Origin: Myxococcus eversor | Lineage (GTDB): Bacteria; Myxococcota; Myxococcia; Myxococcales; Myxococcaceae | Direction of reading: 5' to 3' | NCBI RefSeq assembly: GCF_010894455.1 | Contig: NZ_JAAIXY010000003.1 | Coordinates: forward strand, 372,001 to 436,000 | DNA length: 64,000 nt | In this document: positions 48,424 to 57,102 of the stretch, in pieces | How the letters are laid out: each line of letters starts with the position of its first letter | How positions within the stretch are numbered: the stretch's first letter is position 1 | Notes under the pieces: model-generated | The model's input: the letters and a program-made list of their open reading frames with translations, nothing else | Database searches by the model: none | What the model was told of the DNA's origin: nothing | Program-made: the position numbers and the translations under genes

Positions 48424-49736
48424 GTCCCTTCGCGGTGAGTGCCTCCAACAACGTGATGGACTCCAGGATGGGCGGCTCGACGCGGTGGAACGGATGGCTT
48501 CGCGCGCTCGGTGCGTGCGGGGTGCTGGGCCTTTCGCCTGCGGCCTGGGCGCAGGACGAGCAGCCCACCGAGCCACGTCCGGAGCGGCTGTACTTCAACC
48601 CCGGCGCGCTCCTGGGCTCCGCTCGCGTGGTGGCGCTGGGCGGCGCCTACGTGGGCATCGCCGAGGGCGCTGCGGGGTTTCCCAGCAACCTGGCGGCGCT
48701 GGCCCACCGGGGCGCGGCGCTGGAGAAGGACTGGGATTTGGGCGTCACCCTGTCCTGGTTGGATTTGCCCTTCACCAGCTCCCGCGGGCGCGACGTGGAC
48801 AACGACGGGCGCCCGGACGAGTCGCAGGACCGGCGCCAGCTGCTGGGCGGCCTGCTGCTCCAGTACAAGCGCTTCGGCATCGGCTTCGCGCTGCGCAACA
48901 GCGCCGTCACCTACTGCGCGACGGAAGCCTGCGCGGGGGATAGCGAGCGCATCCGCGTGTCGATGACGCAGTCGGTGCTGGCCGGAGCGGTGTCTTTCGG
49001 ACAGGACGACTTCATCCTCGCGCTGGGCATCTACGCGGCGCAGGCGTCCTTCCGGCTGTCGTCGGGCGGGACGGAGCTGCGCTACGGCGACACGGGCGTG
49101 GCGGTGGACATGTTGTACCGCCCGCATGGGCGCCCCTGGCGGCTGGGCGTGACGGTGCGGCCGGAAGTCGTGGCGGACTGGAGGCGCGAGGAGGGCCAGG
49201 CGCCGGTGCTGGCGGACCGGACGCTGTTCGGCGCGGTGGTGTCTCCGGCGGTGCTCTCCGTGGGCGCGAGCTGGCGACTGGGCGAGGGCGCGGAGCGCTA
49301 CAACCGCCTGTCTCCCGCCGCCCGGCGTCAGCTCATCGTCGAAGGGGACGCGCTGCCGGTGCCGGACGAGGAGCCTCGGGATGCGCCGGCGGGACGGTGG
49401 CTCATCAGCGCGCAGGTGGACCTGTTGTCCGGCGTGGACAACGCGGTGCCGCTGCGCACCTTCGCGTCCACGGCCGGAGAGGAGCGCGTGGGCGCAGGCT
49501 CCGAGTTCGCCCCCCGGCTGGGCGTGGAGCACGACACGGTGCAGGGGATGATTCGGCTGCGAGCGGGCGTGTACGCGGAGCCCTCGCCCTTCGACGGCCG
49601 GCCGCCGCGCCCCCACCTCACCGGCGGCTTCGAGGTCTTCATCCTGCGCTACTGGGAGGACTGGTCCATCAGCGCCTCGTTCGACCTGGCGAGCCGCTAC
49701 ACCAACGTCGGCCTGTCCGTGGGCTTCTGGCGCTGA
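48420..49736 (+). CDS. Outer-membrane beta-barrel protein, FadL/OmpP1-like
   Basis: The 438-residue protein has a signal peptide (ALGACGVLGLSPAAWAQDE) and a mature N-terminus with the pattern NPGALLGSARVVALGGAYVGIAEG, which resembles FadL/OmpP1 and PorV-type barrels. Strands alternate to a final SVGFWR. A loop with DVDNDGRPDES has calcium-type Asp repeats. GTG at 48420 overlaps the stop of the upstream dehydratase gene; ATG at 48456 is also possible. It may import hydrophobic compounds, but that is inference. Confidence 0.75.
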   Translation: MSPFAVSASNNVMDSRMGGSTRWNGWLRALGACGVLGLSPAAWAQDEQPTEPRPERLYFNPGALLGSARVVALGGAYVGIAEGAAGFPSNLAALAHRGAALEKDWDLGVTLSWLDLPFTSSRGRDVDNDGRPDESQDRRQLLGGLLLQYKRFGIGFALRNSAVTYCATEACAGDSERIRVSMTQSVLAGAVSFGQDDFILALGIYAAQASFRLSSGGTELRYGDTGVAVDMLYRPHGRPWRLGVTVRPEVVADWRREEGQAPVLADRTLFGAVVSPAVLSVGASWRLGEGAERYNRLSPAARRQLIVEGDALPVPDEEPRDAPAGRWLISAQVDLLSGVDNAVPLRTFASTAGEERVGAGSEFAPRLGVEHDTVQGMIRLRAGVYAEPSPFDGRPPRPHLTGGFEVFILRYWEDWSISASFDLASRYTNVGLSVGFWR

Positions 49737-49794
49737 AGGGCGCGCGCGCGGCCCGACGTGGGAAGCGCGACGCCCTCACCGCGAACTTCCGGTG

Positions 49795-49828
49795 CTCATT
49801 CGAGGCACGCGCGCGCCTCGCGAATGAG
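49795..49828 (+). terminator. Hairpin downstream of the outer-membrane protein gene
   Basis: CTCATTCG and AGGC pair with GCCT and CGAATGAG around an 8-base loop, with a 2-base bulge. It lies 58 bases after the stop codon. No T run follows, so termination is uncertain. Confidence 0.35.
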
Positions 49829-49925
49829 TCCCCGCACGGCTCGAAGCGGGCGGGCGGGCAGACGTCGCACACGGTATTGCTGGCACCTACCAGCATGGAG
49901 AACCTCGGAAGGCTGAGGAGGCTTC

Positions 49926-51482
49926 ATGCATCAGGGGCGGCGGTGGTTCCGGACTGTCGCAATCGCGACAGCGCTGGGCTGGGCGGGGCTGGTGACGGGC
50001 TGTGATGACGCGGAGGCCGAGACGCCTTCCGATTGTCCGAACTCTTCGAGGAGGGACTGTCCCGAACAGGAGACACCTTCGGAGGGAGACGACGCGGGGA
50101 CGCCACCTCCCGAGGAGACTCCGGATGCGGGCGGTCCGCCGCCAGTAGAGCCACCACCGCCTCCTCCTCCGGCGACACCCGGGAGCACGCTGTGGCTGGC
50201 GCGCGAGGGCACCGCCCAGGACGACCTGGCGCTCGGCGCATCGATGGATGCGAATGGGGACCTCCTCACCGCGGCGCTCTACGAATTGGATGACCTGCAG
50301 GAGCGTCAACCCACGGACAACACGGTGCGGCTGACGCTCGCGCGGCGCGCCTCGACGGGTGAGGTGCGTTGGACGCGGAGCTACCCCGTGCGCGTGGCGG
50401 AGCTGCCCGCGTCGATGCGCGCGGACGTGAATGCGCGCGTCGCCCCGGCGCCCGAGGGGGGCCTCTTCGTGGCGGTGGATGCCCGAGGGCTGGTGGACTT
50501 CGAGCCGCAGCAGTTGGGTGACGGCGCCTTCCTCGTCCGGTTGGACCCGGCGGGCAAAGTCCTCTGGTCAGCCACGGTTCCGGGGGGAGACACCTCCGTG
50601 GCGGACCTGGTGCTGGATGGCCAGGGGCGGCCGATGGTGGCGTTCAACACCTCGGGCGCCACGGACTTCGGCGGCGGCGTGGTGGGCTCCGGCGCGGTGG
50701 TGGTGACGTACTCGCTGGACGGCAAGCCCGAGCGCGCGCTGTCCATCGGCCGGGCGGAAGGTTCGGACTCGCGGGTGCTGGTGACCACCCTGGCGCGCGG
50801 CGCGAGTGACAGGCTCGTGGTGGGCGGGCGCTACGTGGGCACGGCCCGGTTCGGCACGCAGAGCACGGAGTCCTCAAAGGATGGAAGCCCGTTCGTCGCC
50901 GTGTACGAGGCGACCGGTACCCTGGTGTGGGCGAGGCCGCTCGCCCAGGCCCGCGGCACCGTGAGTGACGTGGGAGTGGATGGCCAGGGCACGGTGGTGG
51001 CGCTGGGTTCCTTCCTGGGCACGGTGTCGTGGGGTGCATCGAAGCTGCAGGGGCACGTGTACCGGGCAAGCCCGTTCCTGGTGTCGGCGGATGCCTCGGG
51101 CAAGGAGCGCTGGAGCCGCAACCTGGGCGATGGCCTCCTGGCGGGAGCGCTGGGCGTGGAGCCCTCGGGCGGGCTCGTCGTCGCCGGGTTCACCTACTCG
51201 CTCATCGTGGATGGCGCGTCGGGGCCGGACGGGCTCGGCTCGGCGCAGCCCGTGGCGCTGCGCTACGGCGCGGATGGCACGTCGCTCGGGTTGAGGCTGT
51301 ATCTGTCGGACCCGCCCCGGCCTCGAGGCGAGCTGTATGGCGTGGAGGACATCCGCTTCGTGGAGGTGCTCCCGGACGGCGATGCCCTGCTCTTCGGTCA
51401 CTCCGACCGGGAGTCGGACTTCGGCACCGGCCGCAGGGCGCCCGCACGCAGTGATTTGTTCCTGCTGCGCATGAAGCGCTGA
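49926..51482 (+). CDS. Lipoprotein with repeated beta-propeller-type segments
   Basis: The 518-residue protein has a lipoprotein leader (LGWAGLVTGC) and a Pro/Asp/Glu-rich spacer (residues about 30-85). The rest consists of repeated strand units such as GGLFVAVDARGLVDF, FLVRLDPAGKVLWS, LVVGGRYVGTARFG and GTVVALGSFLGTVSWG. This alternation of gain, of loss and of accounting-type blades matches propeller or delta-60-type repeats of myxobacterial lipoproteins. ATG at 49926 is used. A bidirectional hairpin ends it. Function is unknown. Confidence 0.72.
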   Translation: MHQGRRWFRTVAIATALGWAGLVTGCDDAEAETPSDCPNSSRRDCPEQETPSEGDDAGTPPPEETPDAGGPPPVEPPPPPPPATPGSTLWLAREGTAQDDLALGASMDANGDLLTAALYELDDLQERQPTDNTVRLTLARRASTGEVRWTRSYPVRVAELPASMRADVNARVAPAPEGGLFVAVDARGLVDFEPQQLGDGAFLVRLDPAGKVLWSATVPGGDTSVADLVLDGQGRPMVAFNTSGATDFGGGVVGSGAVVVTYSLDGKPERALSIGRAEGSDSRVLVTTLARGASDRLVVGGRYVGTARFGTQSTESSKDGSPFVAVYEATGTLVWARPLAQARGTVSDVGVDGQGTVVALGSFLGTVSWGASKLQGHVYRASPFLVSADASGKERWSRNLGDGLLAGALGVEPSGGLVVAGFTYSLIVDGASGPDGLGSAQPVALRYGADGTSLGLRLYLSDPPRPRGELYGVEDIRFVEVLPDGDALLFGHSDRESDFGTGRRAPARSDLFLLRMKR

Positions 51483-51489
51483 GCACGCG

Positions 51490-51521
51490 GCGGGGACCCT
51501 GTCCTTGGAGGGGGTCCCCGC
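51490..51521. terminator. Bidirectional intrinsic-type hairpin between convergent genes
   Basis: A perfect 10-bp stem (GCGGGGACCC / GGGTCCCCGC) with a 12-base loop lies between the lipoprotein gene and the H1-like gene, which converge here. TTGCTTG follows on the plus strand. It could end both transcripts. Confidence 0.6.
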
Positions 51522-51539
51522 TTGCTTGCGCTCGGGTGA

Positions 51540-51947
51540 TTAGCGGCGCGTCGTGCGGCGGGTGGTGGTCTTCCGGGCTCCCTTGCGCGCGACGCCACGG
51601 GTGGCGGTCTTCTTCCGGGCCGGGCTCTTGCGAGCGGTGCGACCGGCGGCGGCCGTCCTGCGCGTGGTGGCCTTGCGAACACCCTTGCGCGTGCCCCGGA
51701 CCGCGGTCTTCCGCTTGGCCGTCTTGCGCGTCGTCGACTTGCGAGCGGCGGTCTTGCCCCGCTTCGCGGAGGCACGGCGCGAGGTGGTCTTCTTCGCACG
51801 GGCACCGGTGCGGCCAGCGGCCTTCTTCGTCACGCGGCGACGACGCGTGGACGACTTGCGCGTCGAGGACGACGAGTCAGAGGTCGCACCCAGGTCCGTG
51901 GGCGCCGTGGCATCGGTGATTTGCGAATTGACGGTCTCGTGAGTCAT
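51540..51947 (-). CDS. Histone H1-like Lys/Arg/Ala/Thr-rich protein
   Basis: The 135-residue protein has a short acidic/polar lead (residues 1-30), then about 100 residues of Arg, Lys, Ala and Thr in repeats such as RKTAKRKTAVRGTRKG and RKSPARKKTATRG. This is the composition of eukaryotic H1 tails and of bacterial H1-like proteins, which bind DNA and compact it. ATG at 51947 follows GGAGGAG. No folded domain is visible. The repeats suggest replication slippage as the source of length changes. Confidence 0.85.
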   Translation of the reverse strand: MTHETVNSQITDATAPTDLGATSDSSSSTRKSSTRRRRVTKKAAGRTGARAKKTTSRRASAKRGKTAARKSTTRKTAKRKTAVRGTRKGVRKATTRRTAAAGRTARKSPARKKTATRGVARKGARKTTTRRTTRR

Positions 51948-52075
51948 TCCAACTCCTCCAGTGAGGGCAACTTCATGGATTACGACCCACAGCGTACGCC
52001 GATGAGCACGCGATGAGAGCCATCCCCTCGCGAAGATGAACGACAGCGGACGAATGGCGCGTCAGCCTTCGCGCA

Positions 52076-53230
52076 TCACGGTGCGCGCGTCAGCTCGCGT
52101 TCGTGCTGATCCACCTTCGCGAGCGACGCCGTCAGCCCGTGCTCCGTCGCCACCGCGCGCGCCTGTCGCAGCCGTTCCTCGACTCGGGCCCGCTCGCCGC
52201 GCAGGGCGTGGGCCCGCGCCGAATCCAGCAGCAGGTCCACCGTCGAGAGCCAGTCCTCGTGGGACTCCGCGTTGGAGAGGGACTGCTCCAGGAAGGGGAG
52301 CGCGGAGGTGGCGTCCTCGCGGCGCAGATGGATGCGGCCGAGGGCGGCCCGAGCCTCGCGCTCGCCCGACGGGTCCTTCAGCTCCAGGGCCAGCGCCAGC
52401 GCCTTGCGCGCGGGCTCCAGCGCCAAGGTGCCCTTGGGCTCCAGCCGGGAGCGGACCAGGGCCACCGTGACGAGCGCGAACATCTGGCCCGTTCGAAAGC
52501 CCACCTGCTCCCGCAGGCGCAGCGACTCCTCGAACTGTTCCAGGGCCAGGTGCAGCTCCCCCCGGTCCTCCGCGAGCCCCGCGAGGTGCCGCAGGCCGTA
52601 GGACTGCATCAGCGCGTCTCCCGACGACCGGGCCAGGGCCAGGGAGTGCTCGAAGCTCGCCTTCGCGCCCGCGAAGTCATCCTGGAACTGTTGGGTGAGG
52701 CCCAGGTGGAAGAGCGCCTCGGTGTGCCCGCGCGTGTCCCCGGAGGACTCGGCCAGGGCGCGGGCCTGCTCGAAGAGGGAGACGATGGGCGCCCACTCGC
52801 CCTTCCCCGACAGGAGCTTGTCGAAGTAGTGGAACATGCCCTCGGCATCCAGCGCGGCCACCCTCGCGCGAGCGTCCCCCGAGTCCTCCGCGAGCCGACG
52901 TGCTCGACGCAGCAGGTCGAGGACGGCGCCCGCGTCCATTCCGGGCTCATGGCGGAGCTGGCGGGAGAGGACACGTCCCAGCTCGACCTGGAGGCGGGCC
53001 TCTCCGCCCGGGTCCTTCAGGAGTCGGGCCCGCTCACTGGCGAACCGGCCCAGGGCCGCGGCCTCATTGAAGCGACTCTCCAAATCGTAGGCCTGGATGA
53101 CGGTGACGGCCGCCTCGGTGAACCGGCGCCCCTCCTCCGAGGTGACAGCGTCTCCATGTCCACGCGCCGACTTCCCGGCCGCGCACGCCGTGACGAGCGC
53201 AGCCAATCCCACACACACGACAGACCTCAT
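52076..53230 (-). CDS. TPR-repeat lipoprotein
   Basis: The 384-residue protein begins with a lipoprotein leader (CVGLAALVTACAA). The rest is made of TPR units such as TEALFHLGLTQQFQDDFAGA, YGLRHLAGLAEDRGELHLAL, and EREARAALGRIHLRREDATS. ATG at 53230 follows GGAGG. It should be a lipid-anchored periplasmic scaffold. The partner is unknown. Confidence 0.82.
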   Translation of the reverse strand: MRSVVCVGLAALVTACAAGKSARGHGDAVTSEEGRRFTEAAVTVIQAYDLESRFNEAAALGRFASERARLLKDPGGEARLQVELGRVLSRQLRHEPGMDAGAVLDLLRRARRLAEDSGDARARVAALDAEGMFHYFDKLLSGKGEWAPIVSLFEQARALAESSGDTRGHTEALFHLGLTQQFQDDFAGAKASFEHSLALARSSGDALMQSYGLRHLAGLAEDRGELHLALEQFEESLRLREQVGFRTGQMFALVTVALVRSRLEPKGTLALEPARKALALALELKDPSGEREARAALGRIHLRREDATSALPFLEQSLSNAESHEDWLSTVDLLLDSARAHALRGERARVEERLRQARAVATEHGLTASLAKVDQHERELTRAP

Positions 53231-53401
53231 GACGTCCTCCGTGGGGAGGCGATGGGCCTCCCTGGTGGACGGAAGGCTAGGGACGTCGCGGTCCGGTGGG
53301 GCGTGGCTGGGATGAGACGCGGAATCGGGGGACGAGCCGAGGCCGGGCGGGGACGAACTCCTCGCGGAGGCAGGCGGGTGCGTCTAGCCTCCCGAGCCAC
53401 C

Positions 53402-53782
53402 ATGACGCCCGAGGAGAAGCAGAGACTCATCGAGCGCGCTCGCGCCATCCTCCTGGAGCAGGTGCCCCACTGGGAGCCGGCGACTCGCGTGCAGGGCAAG
53501 CCACTCAGTGGTTACGAGCAGCTCGCGTCCGCGGTCAGGGGTGCCCTCGCGGGAGACCCGGGCGTGATTCCCACCCTGCATCGCGTTCTCGACGAGCCGT
53601 TCTTCGCGACGACGAACTCCCTGAATGAGAACGCGCTGGCCTCCTTGAGCCTCGCCCTGCTCGGAGACCATGCGTCCATCCCGAGGATTCGCGCGGCGCC
53701 CGGCATCAACCTGAACCGCCAGGCGAAGCCCCTCGCGCTCGCGATTCTCGACGCCCCGAAGGAACCATCCTCGTCTCCGTGA
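53402..53782 (+). CDS. Small hypothetical helical protein
   Basis: The 126-residue protein starts at ATG 53402 (MTPEEKQRLIERARAILLEQ) and is mostly helical, with HEAT-like hints (LASLSLALLGDHASIPRIR). The ribosome binding site is weak. The gene converges with the ABC permease gene 18 bases away. No family is recognised. Its coding potential rests on codon bias and a normal start. Confidence 0.55.
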   Translation: MTPEEKQRLIERARAILLEQVPHWEPATRVQGKPLSGYEQLASAVRGALAGDPGVIPTLHRVLDEPFFATTNSLNENALASLSLALLGDHASIPRIRAAPGINLNRQAKPLALAILDAPKEPSSSP

Positions 53783-53800
53783 GGAGTCGGACCGACGCGC

Positions 53801-54586
53801 TCAGCCCTTCTCAGCCCGAGTCGAGAAGAGCCAATACCCGGCGACGGTGAAGAGGAGGAAGTACCCGCTGGCCATCCAATGGATGTCGACGAGGGGAGTG
53901 GCGACCTTGCTGCTGTTCCCGGCCCGCAGGTAGTCGATCATCGTGTAGGCGTAGGGAATCAGGAAGTTCCACCGCCAGGACAGCGCGGCCAGCGTCCCGA
54001 CCCAGAGCAGGAACCCGAAGCCAATCGGCGCGAGGAAGTTCCGGGAGCGCAGGCTGATGAGGTACTGCAGCGCCACGATGGGCAGACAGTCCACGAAGAA
54101 CAGCAGGTTCTCCCCGAGGAACCGCGTGAAGGGAATCGGGCCCTTCGGATAGGGGACGCCCGACACGAGCAGGGGCGGGATGACGCCCGACAGATAGATG
54201 CCGACATTGAACAGCAGGAAGAACTGCACGAGCGTCAGCAGGATGATGGCGAGCTTGGAGAAGTAGATGGTCGCCAGGCTCAGCGGCAACACGTGGACCA
54301 GCTTCCAAGCGTTGTTCTTGTACTCAATCTGGGTCATCAGCGTGGTCGCCAGGATTCCGCCCATCGGCAGGAAGAAGATGGCCGCTGACTCCCACGAGTT
54401 CTTCCAGAGCAGGGCCCAGAAGCCGTCCGTGGCGTAGAGGGCCGGCAGCGTTTCATGGTGAAGCAGCCGGACCACGATGATGACCGCCGGCGTGAAGAAC
54501 GCCCCCAGCAGCACCATCCAGGAGGCGAAGCTCTTGCGCTGCTTGAGCCACTCACTGTGGAGACTGTGAACAAAGGCCAGGCTCAC
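53801..54586 (-). CDS. ABC-2-type transporter permease (BcrB/MutE-like)
   Basis: The 261-residue permease has six hydrophobic segments: SWMVLLGAFFTPAVIIVV, SAAIFFLPMGGILATTLM, IILLTLVQFFLLFNVGIYL, LLFFVDCLPIVALQYLI, LAPIGFGFLLWVGTLAA and ASGYFLLFTVAGYWLF. The early motif EWLKQRKSFASW is typical of ABC-2 permeases of the bacitracin/lantibiotic resistance group. Its GTG start overlaps the ATPase stop. It is half of a probable exporter. Confidence 0.85.
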   Translation of the reverse strand: MSLAFVHSLHSEWLKQRKSFASWMVLLGAFFTPAVIIVVRLLHHETLPALYATDGFWALLWKNSWESAAIFFLPMGGILATTLMTQIEYKNNAWKLVHVLPLSLATIYFSKLAIILLTLVQFFLLFNVGIYLSGVIPPLLVSGVPYPKGPIPFTRFLGENLLFFVDCLPIVALQYLISLRSRNFLAPIGFGFLLWVGTLAALSWRWNFLIPYAYTMIDYLRAGNSSKVATPLVDIHWMASGYFLLFTVAGYWLFSTRAEKG

Positions 54587-55491
54587 GCGACACCTTCAAT
54601 CAGCTCCATGAAGATGGACTCCAGGTCGTTCCGGGCCACGTGGAGCTCGTAGACATCCAGGCCGCTGCTCACGAGGCACCGGTTCACCGCGGCGACCTCT
54701 TCGTCCGTGGACCCAGGCAGGACGAGCTGGCCCTCCTCGGCGCGGACAGAGAGGCCTTGCTCCGTGAGGAGCCGCAGGGCCTTGCCGTCATCACGGGTGC
54801 GCACAGTGACGGCGAGCGCACGGTGCCGCCGCTGCTTCAGCTCGCTCATGGTGCCCTGGAACCGCATCGTTCCCCGGCTGATGATTCCGACATCGGTCAC
54901 CAGTCGCTCAATCTCCGGGAGGAGGTGGCTCGAAATCACAATCGTGATGCCGTGCTCCCGGTTCAGCCGCTTGAGCAGCTCGCGCATCTCGATGATGCCG
55001 TTCGGGTCCAACCCGTTGGTCGGTTCATCCAGGATGAGCAACTCAGGACTGTGCAAGAGCGCGATGGCGATGCTCAGTCGCTGCTTCATGCCCAGCGAGA
55101 ACTGGCGGGTGGTCTTCCCTCTCGTGTCGGCCAGGTCCACGAGCGTGAGGACCTCCTGGATGCGTGCCCGGGGACATTGATGCACGCGCTGCAACAGCTC
55201 CAGGTTTTCGACGGCCGTGAGGTGGTCGTAGAGCGAGGGGCTCTCGATGAGCGCGCCGACCTTGCGAAGAATCTCGATGCGATGTTCGTCGAAGCTTCGT
55301 CCGAAGACGTGGATGGAACCGTGTTGCTTGCGCAACAGGCCCAGCATCAACCGCAGCGTCGTCGTCTTCCCCGCGCCATTCGGGCCCAGGAACCCATAGA
55401 TGCTTCCGCGAGGCACCTGGAGGTCGATGCCTCCCAGAACGGTGTCCCCTCCGTAGCGATGGACCAGCCCGCCCACTTCGATGGAGTGCAT
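54583..55491 (-). CDS. ABC transporter ATP-binding protein (BcrA-like)
   Basis: The 302-residue ATPase has Walker A GPNGAGKTTT, signature FSLGMKQRLSIAIAL and Walker B LLILDEPTNGLDP. The SLGMKQR signature and the C-terminal extension (DVYELHVARNDLESIF) are typical of BcrA/NatA/DrrA-type exporter ATPases. It lies before the permease, with which it overlaps. It diverges from the DUF2975/Xre pair across an AT-rich operator region. Confidence 0.92.
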   Translation of the reverse strand: MHSIEVGGLVHRYGGDTVLGGIDLQVPRGSIYGFLGPNGAGKTTTLRLMLGLLRKQHGSIHVFGRSFDEHRIEILRKVGALIESPSLYDHLTAVENLELLQRVHQCPRARIQEVLTLVDLADTRGKTTRQFSLGMKQRLSIAIALLHSPELLILDEPTNGLDPNGIIEMRELLKRLNREHGITIVISSHLLPEIERLVTDVGIISRGTMRFQGTMSELKQRRHRALAVTVRTRDDGKALRLLTEQGLSVRAEEGQLVLPGSTDEEVAAVNRCLVSSGLDVYELHVARNDLESIFMELIEGVA

Positions 55492-55514
55492 GGAGCCTGT
55501 CCTCAGGCTGGAGA

Positions 55515-55535
55515 AATTTAACTCTTAATTAAATT
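55515..55535. promoter_or_regulatory. AT-rich dyad 1 in the ABC / DUF2975 divergent promoter
   Basis: A perfect 7-bp inverted repeat AATTTAA / TTAAATT with a 7-base spacer lies 24 bases upstream of the ATPase start codon. The region is strikingly AT-rich in this GC-rich DNA. It is a likely operator for the adjacent Xre regulator, or a promoter element. Confidence 0.5.
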
Positions 55536-55548
55536 AGTGGCCGTTTTA

Positions 55549-55565
55549 TTTAAGTCAAGCTTAAA
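55549..55565. promoter_or_regulatory. AT-rich dyad 2 in the ABC / DUF2975 divergent promoter
   Basis: A perfect 6-bp inverted repeat TTTAAG / CTTAAA with a 5-base spacer ends 13 bases before the DUF2975 start codon. It and dyad 1 share TTTAA / TTAAA arms, so one regulator could bind both and control the two divergent operons. Confidence 0.5.
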
Positions 55566-55578
55566 TTCCCCACCTGCC

Positions 55579-56082
55579 ATGACCTCGAAAACGATGACGG
55601 CGCGAATCCGGACCCGCAGCGCGCGACTGCGCCGAGTGATGACGCTGCTGGTGGCGCTGTTGTCGGTGTTGCTGGTGCTGGAGCGGTTCTCCGCCGTCAC
55701 GCTCGCGCTCTACCGGGGCGGTGGCGCGGAAGCAGCGCGCCGGCTGGCCTTTCAGGGCGTGGCGGCGATTCCCGAGGTCTTCTACCTGCTGGCGCTGTGG
55801 TGGATTCGCCAGGCGTTGGCGGCGTTCGCGCGCGGGGAGTTCTACACGCCCACGCTCACGCGGGCCTTGAGTCGCGTCGGGGTCATGCTGGCCACGGGTG
55901 CATTGCTCGGCGTGTTCATCGTCCCGAGCTTGATGCGCCTCATCGGCTTCGAGCCGGGCTATGTCATCGCGTATGACGTGGGTGGACTCGTGCTGGGGGC
56001 GGTCGGTCTCGCGCTGACGCTCCTCGCCAACGTGCTGACGCATGCCTTCGCTCTGCAGAGCGAGCTTGAAGAGATTTTCTGA
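55579..56082 (+). CDS. DUF2975 membrane protein
   Basis: The 167-residue protein has four hydrophobic segments: MTLLVALLSVLLVLERF, AIPEVFYLLALWWI, VMLATGALLGVFIVPSL and GGLVLGAVGLALTLLANVL. The pattern of ALWWIRQALAAFARGEFYTP and the acidic end (ELEEIF) match the DUF2975 family, whose members pair with a small Xre-type regulator (as in Bacillus YoaS with YozG). ATG at 55579 is used. Its stop overlaps the next start by one base. Confidence 0.82.
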   Translation: MTSKTMTARIRTRSARLRRVMTLLVALLSVLLVLERFSAVTLALYRGGGAEAARRLAFQGVAAIPEVFYLLALWWIRQALAAFARGEFYTPTLTRALSRVGVMLATGALLGVFIVPSLMRLIGFEPGYVIAYDVGGLVLGAVGLALTLLANVLTHAFALQSELEEIF

Positions 56083-56318
56083 TGCCGATTCGAATCACGC
56101 TGGATGAGGTGCTCGCCAGGAAGGGGCTGAAGGCGAAGCAGCTCGCCGAGCAGATCGGCGTGAGCCAGACGCACCTGTCCCTGTTCCGCTCGGGCAAGGT
56201 CAAGGGCGTCCGGTTCTCGACCCTGTCCAAGCTGTGCATGGCGCTCGAATGCGCTCCGGGCGACCTCATCCAGTACGACCCGGACCCTGAAGATTTGGTG
56301 GCCGTCGACGAGGAGTGA
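56082..56318 (+). CDS. Small Xre/Cro-type transcriptional regulator
   Basis: The 78-residue protein is a single helix-turn-helix domain: ITLDEVLARKGLKAKQLAEQIGVSQTHLSLF followed by FSTLSKLCMALECAPGDLI. It belongs to the HTH_26-type small regulators that pair with DUF2975 proteins. The membrane partner may tether it. The AT-rich dyads upstream are its probable operators. Confidence 0.9.
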   Translation: MPIRITLDEVLARKGLKAKQLAEQIGVSQTHLSLFRSGKVKGVRFSTLSKLCMALECAPGDLIQYDPDPEDLVAVDEE

Positions 56319-56331
56319 GCAGGGGCACCCG

Positions 56332-57102
56332 TCACAACGGATGGCCGAGCACCTGCTCCAGTCGGGCCCGGTAGGTGCGGCTCAACGTCAGCTCCTGCCC
56401 ATCGCGAAGCACCAGCCGGTGGTCCCCCGACAGCGTGGGTGACAGCGAGACGATGCGGTCCACGTTCACGAGCGCCGAGCGGTGCACCCGAGCGAACCGA
56501 CGCGGCGGCAACCGCGCTTCCAGTTCCGCCATCGTCTCGCGCAGCAGGTGCTCCTCCGCGCCAACATGCAGCGTGACGTAGTTGCCGGCGGACTCCACCC
56601 AGTCGAGGTCCTCCACGGGCACCAGCAGCGTCCGGCTCCCGGTCTTCACCACCAGGCGCTCCGCGCTCCCAGGAACTGGGTCCGGACGCAGTTCCTGGAA
56701 CAAGCGCTGGAGCTGCTGACGCAAGTCGCCCGGAGGCGCGGCCAGCCGCTCACGCACCCGCGTCAACGTGCGACGGAAGCGCTCCACGGTGAAGGGCTTG
56801 AGCAGATAGTCCACCGCGGCGGCATCGAAGGCCCGCAGCGCGTGTTGGGGCCACGCCGTCACGAAGACGATGACGGGAAGGGGCACCAGCGACGCCTCGG
56901 TCAGCACTCCGAAGCCATCCCGCTCCGGCATCTCCACATCCAGGAAGACCAGCGCGGGCCGCTCCCGAGCCAGCACCTCCAGGGCTTCCTGCCCGTCACC
57001 ACATTCGGCCACCGGGTGCAGGTCCGGCTCCGAGGCCAGGAGCATGCGCAGGCGCTCGCGGGCCAGCGGCTCGTCATCGACGATGAGCGTGCGCACCATC
57101 AT
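56332..57102 (-). CDS. LytTR-family response regulator
   Basis: The 256-residue regulator has an N-terminal receiver domain (TLIVDDEPLARERLR, phosphoacceptor in ALVFLDVEMP, FVTAWPQHALRAFDAAAVDYLLKPF) and a C-terminal LytTR DNA-binding domain (VEDLDWVESAGNYVTLHV, FARVHRSALVNVDRI). ATG at 57102 follows GGAG and overlaps the kinase stop. Regulation by the adjacent kinase is expected. Its targets should carry LytTR direct repeats. Confidence 0.92.
   Translation of the reverse strand: MMVRTLIVDDEPLARERLRMLLASEPDLHPVAECGDGQEALEVLARERPALVFLDVEMPERDGFGVLTEASLVPLPVIVFVTAWPQHALRAFDAAAVDYLLKPFTVERFRRTLTRVRERLAAPPGDLRQQLQRLFQELRPDPVPGSAERLVVKTGSRTLLVPVEDLDWVESAGNYVTLHVGAEEHLLRETMAELEARLPPRRFARVHRSALVNVDRIVSLSPTLSGDHRLVLRDGQELTLSRTYRARLEQVLGHPL

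Noticed and set aside
49888-49905. TGGCAC-containing sigma-54-like element upstream of the lipoprotein gene at 49926
   Set aside because: GG and GC are nine bases apart, so the spacing rule is broken.
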